Origin: Verrucomicrobiota bacterium
Lineage (GTDB): Bacteria > Verrucomicrobiota > Verrucomicrobiia > Verrucomicrobiales > Akkermansiaceae
Length of the DNA stretch: 64,000 bases
Reading direction: 5' to 3'
Assembly (NCBI GenBank): GCA_017301995.1
Contig: JAFLEH010000004.1
Span: 248,001-312,000, forward strand
Of this stretch, positions 38,488-46,523 are shown in pieces. The position numbers and the translations under genes were made by a program. Below the pieces are notes generated by a model. The model made no database searches, was not told the origin of the DNA, and saw only the letters and a program-made list of their open reading frames with translations. How positions within the stretch are numbered: the first letter of the stretch is position 1; each line of letters begins with the position of its first letter.

Positions 38488-39321
38488 GTGAAATCGCTTC
38501 CGTTTGCCTGCCTGTTGCTCGCCGCGAGTTGTGCGCCCACTCCGCCGTCGCGGCCCGCCCCCGCCCTGATGCCGGGGGATCCTTCCGCGCCGTCGCAGGT
38601 GACGCCTACGGAGTCGATCGCCATCGCCCAGCGGCTTTCCACGCATCCCTGGCGGCCGTTCGCGTCCAACATTCTGCACGGCAAGGATCGGGACGGCATC
38701 TTGGTGAACACCCCGGACATCGGCCACGAGCCACAGCATGACCGCCGGGGGTGGTGGCTTCCCGGCGAGGTAAACTCCGGAGTTCCCTACAAGTGGGGCG
38801 GATTCGACGATCCCGCTTCGTTTGATGCCGCCATCGGCAACGGGCTCGCCGCAGGGGATGTTTCCTCACCCGCGAAACGCCTCGCCGACAACGCCGCCGT
38901 TAGCAAGCATGCAGCCGGATTGGACTGCTCCGGCTTTGTTTCCCGCTGCCTGAAACTGCCGGGCGTCCATGACACGTCCCAATTGCCCGCCGTTTGCGAC
39001 AAACTCCCGAGCGCCATGGATCTGCGGCCTGGCGACGTGCTCAACATCCCGCACCGGCATGTGGTCCTGTGTGCCGGTTGGTCGAACCCCGAGCGCACCT
39101 GGATCTACTATTACGAAACCGGCGGTGGCCCTTCGTATTGGAAACCCGGCCTCAAACAGGCGCCGCTGGACGCCATGCTCGCGCTCGGCTATCAACCGCT
39201 CCGCTACCGGGGCATGGCCCACGAGGCCAGACCGGACTCCAAAGACGCGCCGGAACTCCTCACCCGCGCCGCCAAAGCCTCCGCCATCGCCGTGCCGAAC
39301 CCAACCATCGGGGAACCGTAA
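38488..39321 (+). CDS. NlpC/P60-like cysteine peptidase lipoprotein
   Basis: 277 aa. The N-terminus is a lipoprotein signal (MKSLPFACLLLAASC, acylated Cys15). The fold carries LDCSGFVSRCL with catalytic Cys147 and a histidine at 189 or 191 in IPHRHVVLCAG, as in NlpC/P60 and CHAP-type amidases. The upstream segment VPYKWGGFD is also typical. Members cleave peptidoglycan stem peptides, so a cell-wall role at the outer membrane is likely. It is divergent from the caspase-like gene, sharing a 95-bp upstream region. Confidence 0.82.
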   Translation: MKSLPFACLLLAASCAPTPPSRPAPALMPGDPSAPSQVTPTESIAIAQRLSTHPWRPFASNILHGKDRDGILVNTPDIGHEPQHDRRGWWLPGEVNSGVPYKWGGFDDPASFDAAIGNGLAAGDVSSPAKRLADNAAVSKHAAGLDCSGFVSRCLKLPGVHDTSQLPAVCDKLPSAMDLRPGDVLNIPHRHVVLCAGWSNPERTWIYYYETGGGPSYWKPGLKQAPLDAMLALGYQPLRYRGMAHEARPDSKDAPELLTRAAKASAIAVPNPTIGEP

Positions 39322-39765
39322 GCCTGTCGGGCCTGCCGACGTCGCGTCGGCCCAGAATCAAGCAGGGAACCCGGGGCGGTTAGGGAGGTGGCAGTGACTT
39401 CCCGGCTCCGGTTTGACACGAATTTCACGGATTTTCACGAATTTTTGCTTTCTCGGTGTTCCTCTGAATCCGTGAAAATTGGTGGAATTCGTGTCAAGTT
39501 ACTCAGGAGGGCCATTGCCAGACCATGATGGGACAATTCGATTACTGACGGCGCGGTCGCTGGAGGTGGCCACGGTGGCTCCGCTTGATACGGAGTTCCG
39601 GGCATGGATTCCGGTGCATCGGAGATTCCAATGCGGGGACGTTCTGTGAGGCCCTTACCCCGAACGGGGGGGTGGTCCTAATTGGCGATTCCGAGTAATC
39701 GTCCGAACCGATTCGCGCGGTCCGCTTCCCTCGGTCGCCTCATGCCACGGAAAACCACAAACGCC
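39322..39765. other. Non-coding stretch before the beta-strand-repeat gene
   Basis: The main structure is an imperfect inverted repeat at 39412-39499: TTTGACACGAATTTCACGG on the left mirrors AATTCGTGTCAAG on the right, with CCGTGAAAATT-type inner arms. It may act as a terminator or be a small repetitive element. No gene is supported; the promoter for the downstream gene should lie between 39500 and 39765. Confidence 0.6.
39412..39499. repeat. Imperfect 88-bp inverted repeat
   Basis: The outer arms TTGACACGAATT and AATTCGTGTCAA match exactly. Inner arms around ACGGATTTTCACG and CCGTGAAAATTGG match with gaps. It lies between two plus-strand genes. Confidence 0.8.
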
Positions 39766-42700
39766 ATGAAACCCCAATCCCGTTCCCTTTTCCTCAAGCC
39801 GCTTCCATTTTTCGCTCTCGGCGCTCTCGTCGGCGGTGCGCAGGCAGCGACCCGTACTTGGGATGGCGGCGGCACCGGTGGCACCAACATGGAAACCGCG
39901 GCGAACTGGAGCGGCGACGCACTTCCCAACGGCACCAACAATGACATCGCCCAGTGGGATGGCTCCGTCGCAGGGGCGCTTTCCCTGACATACACGGCTG
40001 CCACCGCAAACGGACTTGGCGCGGGCAACGGCATTTTCCTCAACATTCTCGGCACCCAAACGGATTCCCTCACGATCACCCAGGCCAGCGGAGCCACCGC
40101 CATCCGCCTCCAGAACATCACCATCGCGAGCGGCGCGGGAGCCTTCACCTTCGGAAACGGGGACGCGCAGATCGACGGCGTCACGCTGGGCAGCGCATCC
40201 GTAACCGCTCACACCTTCACGAACAATTCTTTGAACACAGCCACGTTTGGTACCGGTGTTAGATTTGCGTTCGGGGGGGGGAACGCCAAAACGGTGACCT
40301 TCGCCGGATCAGGGGATTGGATTTTCAGCGGGAAGTTCGGCAATGGCGGGACGGGGTCGGTCGCATCAGTTTCGAAAACGGGCACGGGCACGCTCACGAT
40401 CAACAACAACATCCAGGGCACCAACACCGGGGGAGCGTTGGTCAACCCCGGCAATGTTTTCGTCAACAGCGGCACGATTGTCGTCGATTCGGGCGGCGTG
40501 GTGACGACCACCGCGTATAGCAGTGTTGGCCAGACCGGCAGCAATGTGGGGATTATGACATTGAAGGGCAACGGGTCTTTTGTTTCCGGCGGCGACTTCA
40601 ACATCGGCGACGTGGGCAGCAGTTCCGGCACGTTGAACATCCAGGATACGGCGAGCCTTTCGGTGGGAACGGGCGGTGGCCTGTTTGTCGGCTCCGCGAA
40701 TGGCAGCGGCTCCACGGCCAGCGGGGTCATCAACCAGAGCGCGGGAACGGTGACGGTGAATTCGACGACCGACGGCCGCCTGGTCCTCGGTGGTCGAAAC
40801 TCGGCCGCGGGAACCGGTGGTTCCGGCACCTACAACCTGAGCGGCACCGGTCTTCTAACCAATGCGGGCAACGCGTTCATCGGCGGCTATGGAACGGGCA
40901 CGGTGAACCAGACCGGCGGCACTTGGAACAACGTGGGCTGGGTTTCCATTGCCCGCCAAACCAATAGCACGGGCACCTACAGCATCAGCGCCGGTCAGAT
41001 CAATCAAACCGGCGGCGGTATGGGCATCATCGTCGGGGAACTGGGAGCCGGCACGCTCACGGTCAGCGGCAGCGGGGCGGTGGCGACTTCCGCCACGGGC
41101 GTCGTGCGCGTCGGCAACAACGCCAGCAGCAACGGAACCGTGAACCTCAACGGCGGCACCATCACCACCGCCAAGGTGGACACCGCCGGTGGCACCAGCA
41201 CCTTCAATTTCAACGGCGGCACGCTCAAGGCGAACGCGGGCAGCGCGATTTTCCTCCAGGGGCTGACCACCGCCAATGTCCGCAACGGCGGCGCGCTCAT
41301 CGACACCAACGGCAACACCATCACCATTGCCCAATTGCTGCTCCACAGCGCCATCGGCGGTGACGCGGCGACCGACGGCGGCCTGACCAAGAGTGGCGCG
41401 GGAAGCCTCACGCTTGGCGGTGCCAACACCTACAACGGACCGACGACCGTCAACAACGGAACCCTCGTTTTCGCCGGTTCCTCGACCACGGGAAACATCT
41501 CGCTGGCCGACGGTTCCACACTGGGCGGCAAGGTGACCAACACCGGATCCAGCGTGGTTTCTAACACAAACAATCCCAGCCTGACCTTCGGCACGTCCGC
41601 GGCGACCAACTTCGCGGTGGATTTCAACGGGCTCGGAAACCCGACCGCTCCGGTTTTCAATCTGGGCACCGGCGCGGTGACCCTGAATGGCACGGTTAGC
41701 ATCTCGCTCGCCAATACGACCGCTCTAACCACAACACCGAACAACACCACGCTCTCGCTCGTCAGTTTCGGTTCGCAGGGCGGCGCCGGTTCGTGGAACC
41801 TCACCACCACCTCCGCCGGGCACACGACGTTCGCGCTCAACCCCACGGCCAGCGCCTTGTATTTGGACGTCACCGCCAATCCGGTGACCTGGACCGGCGC
41901 GGCAGGCAACGGGTGGAATGACGACAACCTCGCCTCGCCGAAGAACTGGACGTTGCCGGACACCTCGGAGACCGACTTCATCGCCGGCGATACGGTCAAC
42001 TTTACTAACAACGCGAGCACGTTCGCGGTGGACATCACCGAAAACATCGCTCCTGGCAGCGTGAACTTCACGAACACGAGCAATGCCTACACCATTGGCA
42101 GCACCGGTGGATTTGGCATCACCGCCGGTTCGGTGAAAGTGAACGGCGGCGGTTCCGTGACCGTCAACAACGCCAACACCTACGCGGGTGGAACGACGCT
42201 CAACTCCGGCACCCTCGTGCTGAACAACGCCGGCGCGATCGGTGTCGGCGCTCTAACCGTCAATGGCGGGACTCTCGACGCCACCGCGGCCACCACGCTG
42301 ACCACCAACAACGCGCAGTCGTGGAACGGTGATTTCGCGTTCGGCGGAAGCGCCAATCTCGATATGGGAACCGGTGCGGTGACGTTGGGTGGCACCGGCG
42401 ACCGCACCGTCACCGTGGCGGGCACGCTTACGGTGGGTGAAATCAAGAGCGCGGCCGCACAGGGGCTGACCAAGCAGGGTACGGGCACTCTGGTGGTGGC
42501 CAACGACGGCTCCGGCGCCGCAGCCAGTGTGGTTGGCGGCGTGCTGAACGTGGCGGACGGCACTCTCCAGATCAACCGCGCCAGCGGCGCCACCGGGGAC
42601 TTTACGGCGGCGGGCATTGTTGGTGGTGGAAACATAACAAATGGCGCGGCTACCGAACGCTGGGTCTTTTCCAACGCCGCCAGTGGCAATTTCGACTTCT

Positions 42701-43929
42701 CCGGTACCCTGTCCAACGGTGCCGCCGGCGCGCTGGGCTTCAACAAATCCGGTGGCAGCACCCAGACGCTTTCGGGCAACACCACCTACTCCGGCCCAAC
42801 CACCGTCGCCGGGGGAACGCTCGTCATATCCGGTCCGGGCAGCCGTTCCGGCGCGACGAACATCACCGGCGGCACGCTCAGCATTACCGGCACGAACTCG
42901 GCCGGCGGAGCGGTTAGCGTCAATGGCAGTGCGGTTAATCCGGCCTATCTGAACCTCCAAAACAGCGACGCGCTCGGCACCAGCGTGGTGACATCCACCA
43001 ACCGCAACTCGGGAATCCAGTTGCAAGGCGGCGTCACCCTGCCAAGCACCGTGAGTTTTGTCACCAGCAACGACGGTCTCCTCGGTGCCACGGTGCCCTA
43101 CGCCATCGGCAACGTCAGCGGCGACAACACCATCAACGGCACCATCTCCCTGACCGTTGGTGGCGGCGGCACGATCATCCAATCCGACAGCGGCTCGCTG
43201 ACGATCAACGGCAACATCTCCATCGCATCCGGACAAAGTTCGCGCGGCATCATCCTTCAGGGAGCATCCACCGGAGCGAACGCGTTCAACGGCTCGCTTT
43301 CCAACCTCAGCGGGACCTCGGTCGCCAGCATCACCAAGAACGGAACCGGAACCTGGGCGCTCAACGGTGCCAGTACCTACACGGGAGCAACCGTGGTCTC
43401 GGCTGGAACTTTGCTGGTGAACGGTTCGCTCGGAAACACCGCCGTGTCCGTAACCGGTGGCGCACTCGGCGGCGGCGGATCCATCTCCGGTCCGGTTGCG
43501 GTCAGCGCGGGTGCTACCTTGGCACCCGGCAACTCGCCTGGCACGCTCACCATCGGAAACACCCTCACCTTCGCCGATTCCAGCATCCTCGCCTGGGATA
43601 TCAATGCCCTCGACCAAACCGCCGGGGCCGGCATCAACGACCTGGTGACCGGAGTGACGGATTTGACCCTCGACGGCGTTTTGAACGTCACCGGCACGGG
43701 CGATTTCACCTCCGTTGCCCCCGGCACATCCTGGCGCTTGATCAACTATTCGGGAACGTTGGTGGACAACACGCTCGATCTCGGAACCATGCCGACCTTG
43801 GCCAACGGTCTAACATGGGAAATCAGCGCCAGCACCGCCAATCAGATCAATCTCCAGGTAATCCCCGAAGCGTCGGTTTCCCTGCTAGGACTGCTCGGGG
43901 CGGCCGTCGCCTTGCGCCGCCGGCGCTGA
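39766..43929 (+). CDS. Autotransporter-like beta-strand-repeat surface protein with PEP-CTERM-like tail
   Basis: 1387 aa from ATG 39766, which precedes a signal peptide (LPFFALGALVGGAQA). The whole chain is Gly/Asn/Thr-rich with many autotransporter-associated beta-strand repeats, for example GAGSLTLGGANTYNGPTTVN, NTTYSGPTTVAGGTLVISG and GTGTWALNGASTYTGATVVS. It ends in IPEASVSLLGLLGAAVALRR, a PEP-CTERM-like sorting signal with PEA instead of PEP, a hydrophobic helix and a final Arg cluster. It is probably exported as a beta-helix surface protein and processed by an exosortase. No autotransporter barrel is present. Confidence 0.88.
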   Translation: MKPQSRSLFLKPLPFFALGALVGGAQAATRTWDGGGTGGTNMETAANWSGDALPNGTNNDIAQWDGSVAGALSLTYTAATANGLGAGNGIFLNILGTQTDSLTITQASGATAIRLQNITIASGAGAFTFGNGDAQIDGVTLGSASVTAHTFTNNSLNTATFGTGVRFAFGGGNAKTVTFAGSGDWIFSGKFGNGGTGSVASVSKTGTGTLTINNNIQGTNTGGALVNPGNVFVNSGTIVVDSGGVVTTTAYSSVGQTGSNVGIMTLKGNGSFVSGGDFNIGDVGSSSGTLNIQDTASLSVGTGGGLFVGSANGSGSTASGVINQSAGTVTVNSTTDGRLVLGGRNSAAGTGGSGTYNLSGTGLLTNAGNAFIGGYGTGTVNQTGGTWNNVGWVSIARQTNSTGTYSISAGQINQTGGGMGIIVGELGAGTLTVSGSGAVATSATGVVRVGNNASSNGTVNLNGGTITTAKVDTAGGTSTFNFNGGTLKANAGSAIFLQGLTTANVRNGGALIDTNGNTITIAQLLLHSAIGGDAATDGGLTKSGAGSLTLGGANTYNGPTTVNNGTLVFAGSSTTGNISLADGSTLGGKVTNTGSSVVSNTNNPSLTFGTSAATNFAVDFNGLGNPTAPVFNLGTGAVTLNGTVSISLANTTALTTTPNNTTLSLVSFGSQGGAGSWNLTTTSAGHTTFALNPTASALYLDVTANPVTWTGAAGNGWNDDNLASPKNWTLPDTSETDFIAGDTVNFTNNASTFAVDITENIAPGSVNFTNTSNAYTIGSTGGFGITAGSVKVNGGGSVTVNNANTYAGGTTLNSGTLVLNNAGAIGVGALTVNGGTLDATAATTLTTNNAQSWNGDFAFGGSANLDMGTGAVTLGGTGDRTVTVAGTLTVGEIKSAAAQGLTKQGTGTLVVANDGSGAAASVVGGVLNVADGTLQINRASGATGDFTAAGIVGGGNITNGAATERWVFSNAASGNFDFSGTLSNGAAGALGFNKSGGSTQTLSGNTTYSGPTTVAGGTLVISGPGSRSGATNITGGTLSITGTNSAGGAVSVNGSAVNPAYLNLQNSDALGTSVVTSTNRNSGIQLQGGVTLPSTVSFVTSNDGLLGATVPYAIGNVSGDNTINGTISLTVGGGGTIIQSDSGSLTINGNISIASGQSSRGIILQGASTGANAFNGSLSNLSGTSVASITKNGTGTWALNGASTYTGATVVSAGTLLVNGSLGNTAVSVTGGALGGGGSISGPVAVSAGATLAPGNSPGTLTIGNTLTFADSSILAWDINALDQTAGAGINDLVTGVTDLTLDGVLNVTGTGDFTSVAPGTSWRLINYSGTLVDNTLDLGTMPTLANGLTWEISASTANQINLQVIPEASVSLLGLLGAAVALRRRR

Positions 43930-43996
43930 TCCTGGGGACCGCGGATGGATCTGCAGATGAATGTGTTATGACGGCCGTGCCGTTCCCTGATAGGTT

Positions 43997-44160
43997 CAGA
44001 CATCCTGATCCGGTCGGAAAATGATTTGGCAAGGCTCGCGGCGACAGCCACGTCGATGAATGGTGCTTTCTTTCTGGTTTCCGGATTCGGGTCTCTGGCT
44101 CCTTGGCCCGATGGTGCCAAACCATTTCCGACCTGCAAACGCAGTGGAGCGGAAAACAAC
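43997..44160 (+). repeat. MITE-like dispersed element, copy 3 (right end decayed)
   Basis: About 164 bp related to 18542-18719. The left terminus CAGACATCCTGATCCG is intact. The inner inverted repeats are present, but the right outer terminus is lost after GGAAAACAACG. It lies between convergent genes. Confidence 0.82.
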
Positions 44161-44190
44161 GCCCCTTGGTAAACGGAGTCTCACAATGTC

Positions 44191-44358
44191 TTACTCCGAT
44201 CTCATCCACATCGGCGCGGTGACGAACCAGACGATGCAGGAAACCAGCATGGTGGTTTTCATTGGGTCGGGCGCCATCAGGCCTGTTAGGACGAGCACCG
44301 GTGGCACGATGGTTCCGGCGAGGGCGATCAGGCCGATGGGTAGGGCGATGGATTTCAT
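44191..44358 (-). CDS. Small two-helix membrane protein coupled to the NCS1 permease
   Basis: 55 aa. Its ATG at 44358 overlaps the permease stop codon by 4 bp (ATGA-type overlap), the classic sign of translational coupling. Two hydrophobic helices (IGLIALAGTIVPPVLVLTGL and LVSCIVWFVTAPMWM) are joined by a short polar loop (MAPDPMKTT). It resembles small accessory subunits of secondary transporters, but I recognise no family. It is smaller than usual annotation cut-offs and could be missed. Confidence 0.7.
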   Translation of the reverse strand: MKSIALPIGLIALAGTIVPPVLVLTGLMAPDPMKTTMLVSCIVWFVTAPMWMRSE

Positions 44359-45734
44359 GGGCGGATGGGTTTGGGGCCGATGGTTTTGGCGAGGATGATG
44401 TAGAGCAGGCCGGATGCGATCCACACCGGAAGCGTGGCATAGGTGGGAAGGGGCATGGAGAAATGTTTCACCGCCCAGAATCCGGCGGCGGCGGGCAGCA
44501 CCCATGCCAGGAGAGCGGCGATGTTGAACGACGAGCCCGCGGCCTCGGCCGGATCCTCGGGCACGCCGAGTTTCTTCGCTAGGAACACATCCACCACGAT
44601 GAACGCGCCCACCGGCGCCAGCACCATCCCGTAGATGCCCACGAAATCCAGCAGCTTCATCGCCAGCGCGGGAAACAACCCGGCGATGGTGCAGACGACT
44701 CCGGCCGCGAGTGTGGCCGTGGTGCGGGAAATCGACGGAACCATGCCCTGGAACGCCAGTCCCGCGCGGTAGATCGTCGGGTTGGCCGTGGTCCAGCCGG
44801 CGATGACCACGCAGATCAGTCCGGTCCAGCCCACCGCGTCGAACACGATCGGCCCCGGCGCCACGCTGGCGTTGGCGCCGTGTTTCTGAATCTGATAGGC
44901 GAACAGCAGCGAGGCGGCGATCCACGCCAGGCAATGGCCCAGATACATTCCCGCGGCCGGCGCCCAGCCGCACGACGGTTTTCTGGCAAACCGGAGCACG
45001 CTCATGTCGCTCATGCCCAGATGCATCGCGGCATTGCAGAACCAGGCGAAGAAAAACACGCCCCAGAAGCCGATCTTCGGGTTGCCCGCCTGTGGAATGC
45101 CGGTCCAGATGTCGGATAGCTCCTTGGAATCGAGCTTCGGAATGGTCGCCAGCGCACAGGCCGCGAAAACGAGAAACATCCACGGCGCGGCATAGTTCGC
45201 CACCTTGGCCACCGTCGAGTAACCCCGCATCGCCACCGCGGTCATCAGAACTCCCAGCACCACCACCACCGCGCTCCACGCGAATCCCGTGGGCATCATG
45301 TCCGTGAATCCGGGCATTTTCACCTCCGGAAACGGCACGCCGACCGCCGTGGCCGACACCGTGACCATCGCGCCGGCCAGGAAACAGAACAGCAGCCCGT
45401 TGGCCAGATTGTACGCCGAAACGAGCCGCCGTCCGCAGATCTTCTCCAGCTTGTGATAGAGCGTGTGGCGCAGCCGCATCGAAACCGGCGTGGTCAGATA
45501 GCGCCAGGTGAGCACCGCGGCCAGATTACCCAACAAAAGCCCCAGAATCAGATCCCCGGCACCCACCCCGTAGGCCACGAACAGCGGCCCGATCATGAAC
45601 TCGGTGCCCGCCGTGTGCTCGCCCGCATACATCCCCCAGAACGATGCCGGTCCCTTGAGCGCCTTGTCCGGCACCCGTTCGTTTTCATACTCGTTGGCGG
45701 CGTGGTCGTCCGCCTCTTGCGCTGGGTTTGTCAT
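44355..45734 (-). CDS. NCS1-family nucleobase:cation symporter-like permease
   Basis: A 459-aa integral membrane protein with about 12 hydrophobic segments. N-terminal motifs include SFWGMYAGEHTAGTEFMIGP and GLLLGNLAAVLTWRYLTTP; helix 6-8 motifs are GFWGVFFFAWFCNAAMHLG and VVIAGWTTANPTIYRAGLAF, as in the cytosine/purine permease group (CodB/PucI type). Members import nucleobases, hydantoins or related compounds with Na+ or H+. The substrate is not deducible, and no degradation genes lie nearby. It is followed by the 4-bp-overlapping 55-aa gene. Confidence 0.85.
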   Translation of the reverse strand: MTNPAQEADDHAANEYENERVPDKALKGPASFWGMYAGEHTAGTEFMIGPLFVAYGVGAGDLILGLLLGNLAAVLTWRYLTTPVSMRLRHTLYHKLEKICGRRLVSAYNLANGLLFCFLAGAMVTVSATAVGVPFPEVKMPGFTDMMPTGFAWSAVVVVLGVLMTAVAMRGYSTVAKVANYAAPWMFLVFAACALATIPKLDSKELSDIWTGIPQAGNPKIGFWGVFFFAWFCNAAMHLGMSDMSVLRFARKPSCGWAPAAGMYLGHCLAWIAASLLFAYQIQKHGANASVAPGPIVFDAVGWTGLICVVIAGWTTANPTIYRAGLAFQGMVPSISRTTATLAAGVVCTIAGLFPALAMKLLDFVGIYGMVLAPVGAFIVVDVFLAKKLGVPEDPAEAAGSSFNIAALLAWVLPAAAGFWAVKHFSMPLPTYATLPVWIASGLLYIILAKTIGPKPIRP

Positions 45735-46270
45735 GGTTTTGGTTGGATTTCTCGATGATGGAAACCGGCGCGAGCGAGCCGATCCGCAGGTTGTCTAACT
45801 GAATAATGCCGCCGGAGCGTCGGCCGCGGCCGTGTTTCCGAACGACACCCGCCAAACAGCAAACCCACGCCGGTCCGTCAAGCCAAACCTCCCCACGCGG
45901 CGGAGGGACACCTACACTAGGGACGACCGGAATGGAGATTGGATGAAATGAACCGCAGACGGATAAACACGGATAAGTGCAAGCAAAGCGCGGAGCGCCA
46001 TCCGTCCATCTGCGGTTGAAATCTCCCTAATGTAGGCGCCCTGACGCGACGGCGGGCCCCTCAAAGAGCGTGGGTTCCGCCCACGTCACACAGACCCGCC
46101 CAATAGAGCCAGGTCATTTCACAGGTGGCGGACTTCGGGAGGTTCTGGAAGTCAGGCCGGTGGCTAAGCCGCGGGTGACCGTGGCCGCGATTCTGTCGGA
46201 TTGCCGACGTGGGCCGGGAAATGCCCCGACTCAGGATGAAGCGGATTTGCCGATCCATTTCAGAACCAAC
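45735..46270. other. Intergenic region between the permease and the CRISPR locus
   Basis: No convincing gene. It contains a 126-bp inverted-repeat element at 45911-46036 and a small hairpin CGTGGG-TTCC-GCCCACG near 46068-46084. An open frame at 46070-46306 overlaps the tracrRNA terminator and has no recognisable domain. Confidence 0.6.
45911..46036. repeat. 126-bp inverted-repeat element
   Basis: The termini CCTACACTAGGGA and TCCCTAATGTAGG mirror each other with one mismatch. Inner arms AACCGCAGA and TCTGCGGTT also pair, as do GGAGATT and AATCTCC. It is palindromic overall, with no coding capacity. It lies upstream of the CRISPR locus. Confidence 0.75.
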
Positions 46271-46298
46271 AAAAAACGGCCTCCCCGTCGGGAGGCCG
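46271..46298 (-). terminator. Rho-independent terminator of the tracrRNA
   Basis: The 9-bp perfect stem CGGCCTCCC / GGGAGGCCG with a 4-nt loop is followed by six T residues on the minus strand. Confidence 0.92.
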
Positions 46299-46378
46299 CT
46301 CTTTGAGAAACGCTTTTGATGACGATGTGCACCGGAGTGCAGGGAAACGCTTTGCGCTTCGAACTTTGTCTTGATTCG
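46271..46378 (-). ncRNA. tracrRNA of the type II-C CRISPR system
   Basis: On the minus strand the anti-repeat GAATCAAGACAAAGT (46377-46363) pairs with the 5' end of the crRNA repeat (GCTTTGCCTTGATTC), with one mismatch and one wobble. A nexus-type stem AAGCGC-AAA-GCGTTT follows, then a hairpin TGCAC-TCCG-GTGCA. The RNA ends in a 9-bp terminator stem CGGCCTCCC/GGGAGGCCG with six U residues (46298-46271). Predicted length is about 108 nt, in the usual range. It is divergent from cas9. The 5' end is inferred from the promoter at 46384-46412. Confidence 0.85.
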
Positions 46379-46383
46379 CGCGA

Positions 46384-46412
46384 ATTCGACCTAATCGGCC
46401 CTCGGATGTCAA
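46384..46412 (-). promoter_or_regulatory. Predicted tracrRNA promoter
   Basis: The minus strand shows a perfect -35 box TTGACA (46412-46407), a 17-bp spacer and a -10-like TCGAAT (46389-46384). Transcription would start 6-7 bases on, at the beginning of the anti-repeat. Confidence 0.65.
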
Positions 46413-46523
46413 ACGGAAAATCTAGCAGATCGAGATTTTTTGGCATTTCGAGGCGCGGAATTGTTGGATTGTGCATTTTCTGCTGGACTTGGCCCATCCC
46501 ACAGCCATCCTTCCGGCTAGATT

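Noticed and set aside
44191..45279. A 362-codon minus-strand frame overlapping the NCS1 permease.
   Set aside because: It is an out-of-frame shadow of the permease; only its last 55 codons, starting at ATG 44358, are a plausible gene.
46070..46306. A 78-codon plus-strand frame upstream of cas9.
   Set aside because: It has no recognisable domain and runs through the tracrRNA terminator stem.
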